The notes under the pieces: model-generated
Database searches by the model: none
Told to the model about the DNA's origin: nothing
What the model saw: the letters and a program-made list of their open reading frames with translations, nothing else
Made by a program: the position numbers and the translations under genes
Part shown: piece after piece, positions 44,931 through 55,084 of the stretch
Numbering within the stretch: the stretch's first letter is position 1
Layout of the letters: each line of letters opens with the position of its first letter
Source of the DNA: UBA1275 sp002323515
Lineage (GTDB): Bacteria > Bacteroidota > Rhodothermia > Balneolales > Balneolaceae
Length of the DNA stretch: 64,000 nt
Assembly: GCA_964007875.1 (NCBI GenBank)
Contig: CAXGAH010000010.1
Span: 6,890-70,889 of the forward strand
Direction of reading: 5' to 3'

Positions 44931-45205
44931 TAATAGATCAACAATAGTGAGTGAGTAACTGTGCTACCTAGCCTATAAATGAACGCGAGTCAATAAATGA
45001 CCTAGATTCAAAAATACGGACTTTCTAAAACAGGTCAAATAATATTTTTTAGGTTTTTTTTGAACTCAACAATTAATAACAGAACTTACGCGGCCTTTAT
45101 TTCATTCGTTTATACTATGAGATTAGTTCATCACGAATGTAGTGCACTTGTTGAACAATTTGACTACATAACCTACCCCCACATAATCATTTGAATGAGT
45201 CAACT

Positions 45206-46084
45206 ATGATGCTGAAAAAATATATCCCTGATGTACTACTCATTTTAATCGCCATCATCTGGGCATTGAATTTCAGTGTGGTCAAGGTAAGCCTTCAAGA
45301 AATCGATTCTCTAAGTTTCAACGCCTTGCGTTATATTCTAGCAGCTGGGTTACTTGCCTACACCGCGCGAGCCAGAGGGTATTCCCTAAAGGTTGATCGG
45401 GAAGATTTTTGGCCCCTAATAGGTATCGCCTTAGTGGGTAATGTACTTTATCAACTGTTTTTTATAATTGGCATAGACTATACATATTCGGCCAATGCTG
45501 CGGTTATCCTAGGCACTATACCGGTTTGGGTAGCTCTGTTATCTCACTTATTCACAGATGAAAAACTAACTCGCTATAAGTCCATTGGAATTGGGCTAGC
45601 TTTCACCGGTATTATACTCATTGTTACAGGATCTAAAGCAGGTATATCAATTGCTTCAAAGACATTTTTAGGCGATATGATTATTCTATGTGCCGCTATA
45701 TCCTGGGGTGTATACACTATTTTGGCCAAGCGTTTTCTTAAAAAATATCCCAGTACACAATTTACAGGCGTTATGTCCATCGTCGGGATGGTTTTTTTAT
45801 TGATCATTGGCTTACCCAATTTATTACATGTTAATTGGACAGGAATTTCACTTAAAGGATGGGGAGGAATCTTTTATAGTGGCCTGCTTTCTATAGGGCT
45901 CGCCTACTTAATTTGGAACCATAGTGTATCTAAGATTGGAGCGGTACGAACTGCCGCATACCAAAATTTAGTCCCTGTACTTGGTTTGATATTTGGGGTT
46001 GTATTATTACAAGAAGCCCTAACTATACAACAATATACGGGCTCCGCATTGGTCATTGTAGGTATTATCTTCTCGCGATTTTAA
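45206..46084 (+). CDS. EamA/DMT-family transporter (second copy)
   Basis: About 292 aa with ten predicted helices in two EamA repeats; the first has IIWALNFSVVKVSLQ and the second ends AALTIQQYTGSALV-like sequence near the C-terminus. I chose ATG 45206; a TTG at 45191 would add five residues. The sequence is clearly different from the EamA gene at 36482-37510. The export substrate is unknown. It is followed 59 bp later by the polysaccharide export gene, a possible but unproven link. Confidence 0.87.
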   Translation: MMLKKYIPDVLLILIAIIWALNFSVVKVSLQEIDSLSFNALRYILAAGLLAYTARARGYSLKVDREDFWPLIGIALVGNVLYQLFFIIGIDYTYSANAAVILGTIPVWVALLSHLFTDEKLTRYKSIGIGLAFTGIILIVTGSKAGISIASKTFLGDMIILCAAISWGVYTILAKRFLKKYPSTQFTGVMSIVGMVFLLIIGLPNLLHVNWTGISLKGWGGIFYSGLLSIGLAYLIWNHSVSKIGAVRTAAYQNLVPVLGLIFGVVLLQEALTIQQYTGSALVIVGIIFSRF

Positions 46085-46143
46085 TTGTATGCACGTCTAT
46101 CTAAATCGTATATTAAACATAATTATTACTGAAAAAAATCTTT

Positions 46144-47973
46144 ATGCATTTATCTTCTATTCAATTTCCTAGGCTTACCTTTTTTTGGCAATTAGCTTCA
46201 GTATACCTCTTAGGTGCTGTTCTTTTCTCCAGCGCTACACATGCTCAAAATAATAGTGATAGAAATCGCACCAGCTACGGAAGTGAGTACACCAATAATT
46301 ACTACGTAGATGAAGCAGGACTTCAACTTGCGGTCAATGCAACTCCCCTCGATAATTTTTTAAATCCTAATACCTACGAATTAGGTCCTTATGATGTTAT
46401 TAGCTTACAGGGTATAGGACTTACTGAATTCAGCTATAGGGCAGTATTGGTTAACGCTTTAGGGGATATTGTAACTCCTATTGCTGGAAAAATAAACCTA
46501 AAGGGACTCACACTTACTGAGGCTGAAACTAAGGTCAAAGAACATTTTTCTACCTACGTTTTAGATACAGAAGTATTTTTAACCCTCGATCGACCTAGAC
46601 CAGTAAATATTCATGTGGGAGGAAATATACCCAACCCTGGTCGCTATTTGGTACCTGCCGGTACACGCTATGACGCCCTCATTTCCGGCTTTGAAATAGG
46701 AGAAGAGATTGTTTCGCCTCTGGTAAATGTTGAGAATAAGCAACAAATCATATCGACCCGTCAAACTATTTCTGGTATTAATTTTGACCGGCTCTCGGCT
46801 ACACAAAGCGAAGAGGGTGAAATTGCAGACTCTCGATTTAGGCAATTAGCCCAAAAATACGATATGCGATACATCAAAGTGAGTTCTAAAGATGGCTCCG
46901 TACATTACGTAGATTTATATGCTTATTTTAACTCTGGTCAAGAAAAATTTGCACCCTATATTACTGATGGCGATCAAGTCACATTTATAGACCATTCATT
47001 TGACCGACCCACTATTAGTATTTCTGGAGCCGTGAATACCCCATTTACGGGCAGTTATCGAAGCGATGATACGTTCAAAAAATTGTTATTAATAGCCGGT
47101 GGATATCACCCTCAGGCAGATTCCTCTCAACTCATTCGCGTTTACGAACAAAATGGTGAAAAAATTCGGGAAGAACTTTCTCTGAGCTCGACCAATCTTA
47201 CAAAGAAACTCGAAAGTGGGGATCAATTGGTTATACCCTACAAAAAAACAAACCGAAATAAAGGTAATGTACAAATAGAGGGTATGGTTGCTATACCTGG
47301 TATTTATACCATTGAGAATGGGGAAACAAAGCTATCTGAAGTGTTGCAAATCGCTGGAGGTTTAGAGAAAAATGCCCTAGCATCAGCAGCCTACCTCATT
47401 CGAGAATCAGCCAATCAACGGGGAGTCTCTTCAGTAACCGATATCAATATAACGCTTCTAAGTAAAAGCTATGATCAGTATTTAGAGGGTTTTGACTACT
47501 TAGAATTGGAAGAAATTTTATCCGCCAATCGTATGGCAATCGACTTAACCAATGAGCAAGCCCTAGCAGACGTTACCCTTCAAGATGGAGATCGAATCTA
47601 CGTCCCTAAAGATGACCAAAGTATTCGAATTATGGGGCAAGTAAACAATCCTGGTTATTATGCCTATCAGGCAGGCCAAAGTGTTAATGGATACCTTCAA
47701 AGAGCCAACGGTATGACCATTGCAGCCGATAAGAAGCGTACTTTCATCATAAAAGCCGGTAGTAGAAGTTGGTATAACCCTGACAATACAAGTATTGAAT
47801 CCGGTGATATTATATTTGTTGACCGAATACCTTTACAGGATGCGCGTTCAGGGTTACAGAATCAAATAAATATAGAAACATTAAAGAATAGAAGAGTCCA
47901 ATTAATCATGAGTGGTGTAGGGGCACTTACTAGTGTAATTACTGCATATGTAGCCGTACGGCGACTAAACTAA
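46144..47973 (+). CDS. Polysaccharide export protein with SLBB domains (Wza-like)
   Basis: The 609-aa protein has a signal peptide (about residues 1-34, ending THAQ). The polysaccharide-export domain follows (YELGPYDVISLQGIG, then VTPIAGKINLKGLTLTEAE). At least three SLBB-like modules come next, opening INIHVGGNIPNPGRYL-, ISISGAVNTPFTGSY- and RIMGQVNNPGYYAY-like strands. A C-terminal hydrophobic segment ends the protein (about 585-603). It forms or feeds the outer-membrane polysaccharide channel. The next genes encode glycosyltransferases, a Wzz-like and a Wzy-like protein. Confidence 0.92.
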   Translation: MHLSSIQFPRLTFFWQLASVYLLGAVLFSSATHAQNNSDRNRTSYGSEYTNNYYVDEAGLQLAVNATPLDNFLNPNTYELGPYDVISLQGIGLTEFSYRAVLVNALGDIVTPIAGKINLKGLTLTEAETKVKEHFSTYVLDTEVFLTLDRPRPVNIHVGGNIPNPGRYLVPAGTRYDALISGFEIGEEIVSPLVNVENKQQIISTRQTISGINFDRLSATQSEEGEIADSRFRQLAQKYDMRYIKVSSKDGSVHYVDLYAYFNSGQEKFAPYITDGDQVTFIDHSFDRPTISISGAVNTPFTGSYRSDDTFKKLLLIAGGYHPQADSSQLIRVYEQNGEKIREELSLSSTNLTKKLESGDQLVIPYKKTNRNKGNVQIEGMVAIPGIYTIENGETKLSEVLQIAGGLEKNALASAAYLIRESANQRGVSSVTDINITLLSKSYDQYLEGFDYLELEEILSANRMAIDLTNEQALADVTLQDGDRIYVPKDDQSIRIMGQVNNPGYYAYQAGQSVNGYLQRANGMTIAADKKRTFIIKAGSRSWYNPDNTSIESGDIIFVDRIPLQDARSGLQNQINIETLKNRRVQLIMSGVGALTSVITAYVAVRRLN

Positions 47974-47997
47974 TCGCCAAAGTTGATAGATTTAGGT

Positions 47998-49242
47998 ATG
48001 ACTAAAACTGAAGAGACACTAAAAATAGGGCTCATAACGCATCTATTTCCCTCTGAACATGATCAGCATCGAGGGAAATTTATGTATGATCAATATAGAG
48101 CAATACGAGCTATTCCAGATATGAAACTGCGGCTCATGGTACCCACACCACGAGCTGTTCCTGGTACTCAACGGTGGTATACAAATCATTCTCCATTGCA
48201 TCAAGTGGCTCCCACCGATGAGCGTGTTTTTTACACTTCTCTCCCCAACCGTAAAAAACCTCTTTTTATCCAAAAGAATATTTCCAAAGCACTTCTCCAG
48301 AAATTAGCTTTGGAAAAACCTGATATACTACACATTCATTGGTTGTATCCTGATGGCCTAGCCATTCCCGCTCTTAAAGAGGCTGGATATCCAATATTGT
48401 TGACTATTCACGGGAGCGATTGGTATAAGAGTATACTGTTTCCTGTACTAAAGCCTTTATTATTTAATGCACTCCAAAAAGTGGACTGTATTTTATGTTC
48501 CGGTCCCCAATTGAAGGCTGCTATTTTGCAAGAATTACCGGAACTTGAGGACAAAATTGAGGTAATATACAACTTCATTGATACTCAGGTTTATACGGTG
48601 CCATCTGCCTTTGAAAGCCTACGCGCTATGGAACAATTAGACTGGAAAGACCAGCAAGCCCATGCACTATGCGTAGCTAATATCAGGCATGAAAAAGGTA
48701 TTGATATACTGATTGATGCACTTAGTCAGCTCCAAAAAAATCTTAAATTTGAAGAACTAAATCTGGGCCAACCTCTGTTGGTTCATGTGATTGGAATGCA
48801 AGAAAAGGGGGAGTATCTCGACTCTATACAGGCAAGACTAGAAAACCAGCCCAAATTGCCCATGATTTTACATGAGCCTGTTTCGCCAGACCAACTCAAA
48901 ACGTACTATCAAGCAGCTGATTTTTTCATTCTACCTAGTCGTAGTGAAGGCTTCAATGTTTCCTTACTAGAAGCAAGTTCATGTGGTCTTCCCATCGTGG
49001 CTACAAAAGTCGGAGGAAATGACCTAGTGGTACGATCACATCACACAGGAAAGCTAGTCGAAGCTGGAAACCCAGACGCTTTGGGCAAAGCAATTTTGAG
49101 TATACATAGTCGCTTAGATAGTTTTAAACCCGAATCAATTCGGAAAAGAATCGTAAATGAATATGATTTAAGTGTACTGACTGAAAAACTACGCTCCCTC
49201 TATTCGCGACTGTATAGTGAATTTAGAAAGGCTAAAAATTAA
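47998..49242 (+). CDS. Glycosyltransferase family 4
   Basis: About 414 aa with a GT-B fold. The N-terminal domain opens IGLITHLFPSEHDQHRGKF and has ILHIHWLYPDGLAIP. The C-terminal nucleotide-sugar domain shows FILPSRSEGFNVSLLEASSC, with the family EX7E motif, then LPIVATKVGGN. I chose ATG 47998 over an in-frame TTG at 47983. It adds a sugar from a nucleotide donor to a polysaccharide intermediate. Its 3' end overlaps the convergent Wzy-like gene by 54 bp. Confidence 0.9.
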   Translation: MTKTEETLKIGLITHLFPSEHDQHRGKFMYDQYRAIRAIPDMKLRLMVPTPRAVPGTQRWYTNHSPLHQVAPTDERVFYTSLPNRKKPLFIQKNISKALLQKLALEKPDILHIHWLYPDGLAIPALKEAGYPILLTIHGSDWYKSILFPVLKPLLFNALQKVDCILCSGPQLKAAILQELPELEDKIEVIYNFIDTQVYTVPSAFESLRAMEQLDWKDQQAHALCVANIRHEKGIDILIDALSQLQKNLKFEELNLGQPLLVHVIGMQEKGEYLDSIQARLENQPKLPMILHEPVSPDQLKTYYQAADFFILPSRSEGFNVSLLEASSCGLPIVATKVGGNDLVVRSHHTGKLVEAGNPDALGKAILSIHSRLDSFKPESIRKRIVNEYDLSVLTEKLRSLYSRLYSEFRKAKN

Positions 49243-50472
49243 GGCCACTAGGATCATAAAAAGGCTATTTAACATTAAGCCACTAATGAATTGTGAAAAA
49301 ACTATATAGGAAATAAAGCTAGCCAAAAATCCTACCCCTACCGCCTGCATCCATTTGTTTTCATGAATATCCCTATTTTCATAAACATCCCTTAACCAAT
49401 GCATACTTTCTAAAGCCTGTCGAAAAATTAGGTACATGATCACGATGAACAAAATAAAACCGAGTAGACCTAATTCCGCAAAAACCATATAAAAGTCGTT
49501 ATGCGGCTCAAATATCCATTGCGTTTTTTGTGGCGGGTATAAATATTGAAAGTAAGTTGAGAAGCCTTGGAAGCCTACTCCTAGCAAATAACTATCGGCG
49601 ATCATAGTCAATGCCCCCATTGCTAGTACCACTCTGAATTTTGTAGAATCATCCCCCCCTCCTACAAAAATTCCGACGATTCGGTCCCATAGAGAAAATA
49701 CCAGATTTTGAACCGTTGGACTAATGAGTAAAACCATGAACAATGCGATAGTTCCGTATAAAAGAATTGGATTCTTTCTCTGAAACAATTGTATGGTCAT
49801 AATACCAACAAAAAGTGAAATCCAAGCGGACCTAGAATAACTAAGCAAAACCGATGCAAGCATTATCCCAGCGAGTCCGAATAATACCAACCGCAACCAC
49901 TTCTTTGTGGTAACCCCCATCCAAGCCACACAAATAAGAATGGGTGTAAAAAAATTACTAGCAAACACATTAGGATCATTTTCAGCTCCAGTAGACCGGA
50001 TGATTCGCACACCTTGTTTCAAATAGTTAAAGGCTAAAATTTCAGGATTCACATAGATTTGATACAGGTTAATGAGCGCAACTACCACTCCACTACCAAT
50101 AAAGGCATACACTCCGATGCGAAGGTGCTCTGGTTGCTGAATGAAATTATACACCAAGTAAGTCATCCCTAACAACACCGAAAAACGAACTGCATAAAAA
50201 ACCGCTTGTTGGCGCTCAGGAGTATAGATACAAGATAAAAAAATGAGTCCCAAAAATAAGGCGTACCATTTTTCCATCCCGTACAATTCAATACTTGAAT
50301 CAACACTCAAAAATTTAAGCAGTAAGAAGCCTCCAATTGAAACAATAAGCGCCAGTTGAAATAAGGTAACAGGGATGACACTTTGCTCTGCCAAATAGAA
50401 CAAACCAGAGGCGTAGGCCCCCATAATTAAGGGGGCTACAAATAATAAGCTATGCAACCTTCGGCAGACCAA
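49189..50472 (-). CDS. O-antigen ligase/polymerase-like membrane protein (Wzy/WaaL family)
   Basis: The 427-aa protein has about 11-12 membrane segments. The O-antigen ligase signature lies in GVGFQGFSTYFQ followed by FEPHNDFYMVFAELGLLGF, with the conserved His in the large periplasmic loop. It polymerises or ligates polysaccharide repeat units at the periplasmic face. The apparent start is TTG 50470-50472, 3 bp after the Wzz-like gene stop. The last 54 bp overlap the 3' end of the GT4 gene on the other strand. Confidence 0.87.
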   Translation of the reverse strand: MVCRRLHSLLFVAPLIMGAYASGLFYLAEQSVIPVTLFQLALIVSIGGFLLLKFLSVDSSIELYGMEKWYALFLGLIFLSCIYTPERQQAVFYAVRFSVLLGMTYLVYNFIQQPEHLRIGVYAFIGSGVVVALINLYQIYVNPEILAFNYLKQGVRIIRSTGAENDPNVFASNFFTPILICVAWMGVTTKKWLRLVLFGLAGIMLASVLLSYSRSAWISLFVGIMTIQLFQRKNPILLYGTIALFMVLLISPTVQNLVFSLWDRIVGIFVGGGDDSTKFRVVLAMGALTMIADSYLLGVGFQGFSTYFQYLYPPQKTQWIFEPHNDFYMVFAELGLLGFILFIVIMYLIFRQALESMHWLRDVYENRDIHENKWMQAVGVGFLASFISYIVFSQFISGLMLNSLFMILVALIFSLSKFTIQSRIEGA

Positions 50473-50475
50473 TAT

Positions 50476-51666
50476 CTAGCCTTTAACAAACGGAAGAGTT
50501 AGTAATTTATCATACAACTCCGGTTGTGTCTCTCGGATATGAGCGACCCAATGTTCGTACCATAAACGAAGCAACAATACGATAAAGCCCAAAAGAAAAA
50601 AGGCAATCACAATAAATGCCCGCTTTGGGTAAAATTTATAGGTGGGAAGCGTAGGCTCATCAATTAACGACAAGCCAGAATTAATTTCATTGAAATTGAG
50701 CTTTTGTTGCTCATACTGTGGATATAATACCTTATAAATCTCCTGTTGTATTTCCACTTCCCGAAACAAGCGATAATACTCGGCAAATAACGGTGGCATT
50801 TCACTGACAGATTTAAAAATATCGCCCTGTGACTCTAAGCTGCTTTCCTTGTTTAAATATCCATCATATAAACTAGTAAGCTCTTCGTAGGCTACTTGCG
50901 CTGTTTTATACCGAGAACTTTCCACGCCTAAAGTTTGCTTAAAAAGGGCCCTCTCCATTTCCTTTTCAACCATGGCTGATTTGATTTCAGCAATATTTTC
51001 AACCATGGCTCTAGCCTGTTCTTCTACTTGCAATATTCCATTTGCTTCCTGAAATGCAATCAAAGAATCTTCGGCTTGTTCCATCTCCAATATATTTTGG
51101 TCCAACCGATTTTGGAGCATCAAATAACTGGACTCTATATTCTTTTTATTAATGGATAAGGCCACTGAATCCAATAAACTGTACAGGTACTTCGTCATTT
51201 CAAAAGAGCGTTCCGGCGACTCATCGATTACCGAGAATGAAACGGCTATAATGGCATTAAAACCAATTCCACCTTCTCTCATTTCTTCAATCATGATGTT
51301 GTTATCGAATTTTTCCCGAACGTTCTCTAATACATCAGAAGAGTACACTTCAAACAAATTAAACTTCTCAATCATTTTGTCTTTAATCTGATTACTACGT
51401 AACAAAACCAATGTCTGATCCGAGCTTACATTATCCCCACTTACCGATAGGTTGGCAAGCCCACTAAGTAGACCCCCACTTGAAAAATTAATGGAATTAC
51501 CTGAATTAATGATGTAGGTCACATCCGTTTTGAATTTTTTTGGCCAAAGCAGGGCAACAGCTAAACCTAAAAGGGTAAACACCCCCATTATGGTGATCAC
51601 TTTCTTCCATTTTTGAACCAGTACCAATACAATGTCCAATATATCTATTGTCTTATTTTCCGTCAT
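50476..51666 (-). CDS. Wzz-like polysaccharide chain-length determinant
   Basis: The 396-aa protein has two membrane helices, at about residues 22-42 and 352-374, with a long coiled-coil-rich periplasmic region between (about 170-310). The Wzz domain lies at the N-terminus (LVQKWKKVITIMG, ALLWPKKFKT). There is no C-terminal tyrosine kinase domain, so it is the Wzz rather than the Wzc type. It starts inside the end of the preceding glycosyltransferase gene (14-bp overlap) and is followed by the Wzy-like gene. Confidence 0.9.
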   Translation of the reverse strand: MTENKTIDILDIVLVLVQKWKKVITIMGVFTLLGLAVALLWPKKFKTDVTYIINSGNSINFSSGGLLSGLANLSVSGDNVSSDQTLVLLRSNQIKDKMIEKFNLFEVYSSDVLENVREKFDNNIMIEEMREGGIGFNAIIAVSFSVIDESPERSFEMTKYLYSLLDSVALSINKKNIESSYLMLQNRLDQNILEMEQAEDSLIAFQEANGILQVEEQARAMVENIAEIKSAMVEKEMERALFKQTLGVESSRYKTAQVAYEELTSLYDGYLNKESSLESQGDIFKSVSEMPPLFAEYYRLFREVEIQQEIYKVLYPQYEQQKLNFNEINSGLSLIDEPTLPTYKFYPKRAFIVIAFFLLGFIVLLLRLWYEHWVAHIRETQPELYDKLLTLPFVKG

Positions 51667-52804
51667 GATGTTCTGATAACTCGTTATAAAGAGTAGTTAA
51701 TTTTACTGCTTCGTGTTCCCACGAAAACTGTTTAGAATGATGTAGGGCGTTCTTAGCATAATTCTGCCAAAGTATTTGATCCTTTCTTAAGCGATCTATA
51801 GCCGATACCAATTCCTCTGGCTTTTCAGGGTTTACAGCAATACCCACTTCTAGTGGTTCTAATAAGTTTTTCCACTGTGTAAAATCGGTGTAGATAATGG
51901 GAATACCAAACGCCATATATTCAAAAAATTTAGTCAACAGCTTATTCTGATAGTGATCACTATAAGGAAAAACCACCAGTCCAGCTAACCAAATTCGTTC
52001 GGCATAACGCTGCAAAATCGTTGAAAATGGGACATATGAGCCTATCCCCTCCCAGTGAATTCGATCCTCTATTCCTTTTTGTATCTCTGCAGTTTTCTGA
52101 AATGTGCGGGTATATGTTCGGCCAATAAGATGCAGGTGAACCTCTGAAGCCTGCCTTATCCCTTCTATGTGCTGCAGTACACCACGTTCAATTTCAACAT
52201 TTCCCGTATATAATACATGGGATTCTCCATTAGCATTTATTGGGCCCCGCTCTAGGGAGGCCACATCCCGGGTTATTTGTACATTGTGATAATTGGCCAC
52301 GATAACGCCTTTAGGAAAACGACGCTGATAATACACTTCTGCAAGAACAGTAGGCATTACCGAATGTGCGAGTCCTTCTATCCAACCTACTAGAGACGAC
52401 AAAAGACTTTTTAAATAGCTTGGTATATAATTTCTATGGCGTATTACCGTTTTGTTGTCTTCATGAACATCATAAACTGTAGTATACCCCATCGCTCGAT
52501 GAACCAATGCCCAAGGGATTAGCTCTGGATCATGAAAATGAATAACATCCGGCTTTAAACTTCGTGCCATTTTAAATAGCATTGCAGGTCGCATTAACTT
52601 ACCTAATATACTTTTATCAAGCTTAGCTGGATTCTGATTCCAAACTCTATGTAATTGAACACCGTCAAGAAACTCATCTAAGGAATCAGGCGTTAACAAA
52701 TGTACATCAAACCCTTGAGCGGCTAACGAACGACATTGCTTCAAAAAGATTCTAGGATCTTTCCAAGGATGAACGGAGGAAATATGAACTATGCGCATGG
52801 GCAT
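51653..52804 (-). CDS. Glycosyltransferase (GT4-like)
   Basis: The 383-aa GT-B protein has N-terminal IVHISSVHPWKDPRIFLKQ, DVIHFHDPELIPWAL and YDVHEDN, and C-terminal VVFPYSDHYQNKL and FFEYMAFGIPIIYTDF. It belongs to the same group as other capsule/EPS GT4 enzymes that use nucleotide sugars on the cytoplasmic face. It is in an operon with the upstream GT2 gene (9-bp gap) and the downstream Wzz-like gene. Confidence 0.88.
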   Translation of the reverse strand: MPMRIVHISSVHPWKDPRIFLKQCRSLAAQGFDVHLLTPDSLDEFLDGVQLHRVWNQNPAKLDKSILGKLMRPAMLFKMARSLKPDVIHFHDPELIPWALVHRAMGYTTVYDVHEDNKTVIRHRNYIPSYLKSLLSSLVGWIEGLAHSVMPTVLAEVYYQRRFPKGVIVANYHNVQITRDVASLERGPINANGESHVLYTGNVEIERGVLQHIEGIRQASEVHLHLIGRTYTRTFQKTAEIQKGIEDRIHWEGIGSYVPFSTILQRYAERIWLAGLVVFPYSDHYQNKLLTKFFEYMAFGIPIIYTDFTQWKNLLEPLEVGIAVNPEKPEELVSAIDRLRKDQILWQNYAKNALHHSKQFSWEHEAVKLTTLYNELSEHHDGK

Positions 52805-52813
52805 GCACTGTGG

Positions 52814-53926
52814 CTACCAAGAATTCTTGGCAGAAAAGAGTCTCTTAAAGACTTGAAATATAAAGCCAGAAGAATGTCCAACCTGCATGATGATTAATGA
52901 AAAAGCTGTATGGAAGATTTTGGAAAACGAATTAGGCTGTTTCTTATCTGATTTCCAAATATTCTTACTAAAATTGGATCGATTCACACACACTACCCGA
53001 ATAGACTCTAACAGTACAAGCCCTAAAAAGAATAGACTCAAAGGGATAGCCCACAAAGATTGAGTAGTTAACACATCTGCTACAACGTAGCCAATGTAAC
53101 TCAATAGGAATATAGTTGGAAGAAAACTTCTTAGAGGGCTTGAGAATGGATGTAAGAGGAGGGTAACAAATCTGCCTCGACCATATCTAAAATATTGTGT
53201 CATCAATCCCTTAAAACTAGAACGAGGATAATACCAACACTTTATATTAGAACTAACTCGAATGCATGGACCGTGCTCCTCTAACAACCGTAAATTCAAC
53301 TCTGAATCCTGATTGGTGATATTAATCTCGCTGAATCCACCCAGTTTTTTTAAATCTTGGGTCCAAAAACAGCCTAAAAAAACCGTATCTGCGAAGCCAT
53401 TGTAGCTATCTTTCATGTATTTAGCCCCACCATTACCCAAAATACTTTTTACCGCTAGTGAAATACCTGTTTGAACAGAATTCTGAGCTAAGTAGCGCTG
53501 AGCCCCACCTACATTTCTGGATTCATCCATTTTTAAAGACTTGATACACTCCTCTACATAATCATTGGCATATAAGCAGTGTCCATCTGCACGTAAAAAC
53601 ACATCCCCTTTAGCCTTTTTGATCATCTCATTTAAACCAAAAGACTGATATTTATTGGGATTTTCAATTAAAATTACACGGGAATCTTTTTCACTCCACT
53701 TGCGAATGAGCTCTCTAGTCTTATCTATACTACCTCCATCGGCAATAAGAACCTCAACAATGTTGGGATAAGACGAATGAAGAAAACTAGATAACAGACG
53801 ATCTACGTGCTTTTCCTCATTATATAGAGGTATAGCTATGGTGACTGACGGCCATTCTTTTGCCACCGTACTGCTGTCAGATTCAGCCGCTGGGTCTAAT
53901 TTTTGCTCAACAAAAAGTTCCTGCAT
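52814..53926 (-). CDS. Glycosyltransferase family 2, membrane anchored (ExoA-like)
   Basis: The 370-aa protein opens with the GT-A domain: VTIAIPLYNEEKHVDRLLSS, EVLIADGGSIDKT with the metal-site Asp, VFLRADGHCLY with the second acidic site, and FSEINITNQDSELNLRLL. Two or three hydrophobic segments follow at about residues 265-315. It resembles succinoglycan ExoA-type transferases that extend a lipid-linked chain. It leads the leftward polysaccharide operon. The 165-bp gap behind it (53927-54091) holds its promoter. Confidence 0.88.
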   Translation of the reverse strand: MQELFVEQKLDPAAESDSSTVAKEWPSVTIAIPLYNEEKHVDRLLSSFLHSSYPNIVEVLIADGGSIDKTRELIRKWSEKDSRVILIENPNKYQSFGLNEMIKKAKGDVFLRADGHCLYANDYVEECIKSLKMDESRNVGGAQRYLAQNSVQTGISLAVKSILGNGGAKYMKDSYNGFADTVFLGCFWTQDLKKLGGFSEINITNQDSELNLRLLEEHGPCIRVSSNIKCWYYPRSSFKGLMTQYFRYGRGRFVTLLLHPFSSPLRSFLPTIFLLSYIGYVVADVLTTQSLWAIPLSLFFLGLVLLESIRVVCVNRSNFSKNIWKSDKKQPNSFSKIFHTAFSLIIMQVGHSSGFIFQVFKRLFSAKNSW

Positions 53927-54091
53927 CTAATCGATTGTTTAACCACAATGTGGTAGATAATTATCTCGTAATTGGTATTGGTTGTAGCTTTGTTTCTATA
54001 AAAGGCAGTTGTAGAGCTTTAAATTGAAGATCAAACTACTTTATCGCATCGTAAAAGTCAACATAGTAGAATAAAATACGACTATATAAGC

Positions 54092-55075
54092 TTAAATCCT
54101 TGTGCCCCCACTTAACAAATAAAGTATGGCCATACGTACGGCAACCCCATTAGTGACTTGGTCTAATATAATAGCTCGTCCATGATCTGCAACTTCGCTC
54201 TCCATTTCAACCCCACGATTAATTGGACCTGGGTGCATAATTTTAAAATCAGGAAAGCGTTCTAAATGTTCCAATTTTATCCCAAAGTTCTCATGATACT
54301 CTCGTAGACTTGGGAAAAACTCAGTTCCTCTATCCTGACGCTCAAGCTGAATGCGTAATGCCATAGCCATATCACACCATTCTAAGCACTCTTCAAGGTT
54401 ATAGGAAATTCCTACTCCCATTTGATCAATAAATTTAGGTATCAGTGTTTTGGGTCCGCATAAAACAACTTCAGCCCCTAACTTTTTTAACCCAATAATA
54501 TTCGAACGCACTACTCTACTGTGAGTAATGTCGCCAATAATGGCAATTTTAGCCCCTTTTATACTTCCGTGTACTTGTTGTATAGTAAACAAATCAAGTA
54601 ATGCTTGGGTTGGATGTTCATGTGCCCCGTCACCAGCGTTTAAAATAGCTGCATCTACACACTCGGTTAAAAAATGAGCAACACCAGGACTCTCATGCCG
54701 TACTACTACCATATCAATTTTCATTGAGGAGATATTGCGAATGGTATCCTTTAACGACTCCCCCTTTTTTGTGCTGGATGTACCCGCCGAAAAATTAACA
54801 ACGTCGGCACCCATACGCCTTTGAGCCAGCTCAAATGATAATCGTGTTCTAGTAGAATTTTCATAAAATAAATTCACAATCGTTTTATCTCGTAGGGTCG
54901 GTACTTTAGGCACGGGACGATTCAAAATCTCACGAAAGGAAACCGCCTGATCTAATACATATTGTATGTCTTGTGCACTGTAATCCGACAAGCCCAATAA
55001 ATGCTTTTGACTGAGTTCATATCCCTCATATGTGCTGATATCGGTGGAATTTTTGTTGGTACTTAGCTTACTCAT
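54092..55075 (-). CDS. pyrB: Aspartate carbamoyltransferase catalytic chain
   Basis: Second step of pyrimidine synthesis. The 327-aa product has the carbamoyl-phosphate site NLFYENSTRTRLSFELAQRR, the KKGESLKDT loop, the catalytic GDGAHEHPTQALLD, and the aspartate-binding HPGPINRGVE. About 25 extra N-terminal residues precede the conserved HLLGLSDYS. It follows pyrR by 9 bp. No pyrI regulatory-chain gene is adjacent, so regulation is probably through PyrR or the start promoter. Confidence 0.96.
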   Translation of the reverse strand: MSKLSTNKNSTDISTYEGYELSQKHLLGLSDYSAQDIQYVLDQAVSFREILNRPVPKVPTLRDKTIVNLFYENSTRTRLSFELAQRRMGADVVNFSAGTSSTKKGESLKDTIRNISSMKIDMVVVRHESPGVAHFLTECVDAAILNAGDGAHEHPTQALLDLFTIQQVHGSIKGAKIAIIGDITHSRVVRSNIIGLKKLGAEVVLCGPKTLIPKFIDQMGVGISYNLEECLEWCDMAMALRIQLERQDRGTEFFPSLREYHENFGIKLEHLERFPDFKIMHPGPINRGVEMESEVADHGRAIILDQVTNGVAVRMAILYLLSGGTRI

Positions 55076-55084
55076 GGACTGAAT

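Larger units (their letters stand above)
44829..45205. promoter_or_regulatory. Divergent 377-bp gap, efflux operon / EamA and polysaccharide genes
   Basis: No gene is visible. It contains two inverted repeats described separately and an AT-rich stretch (about 45030-45060, aatattttttaggttttttt). Promoters for tetR leftward and the EamA gene rightward must lie here, but I cannot place them with confidence. Confidence 0.4.
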
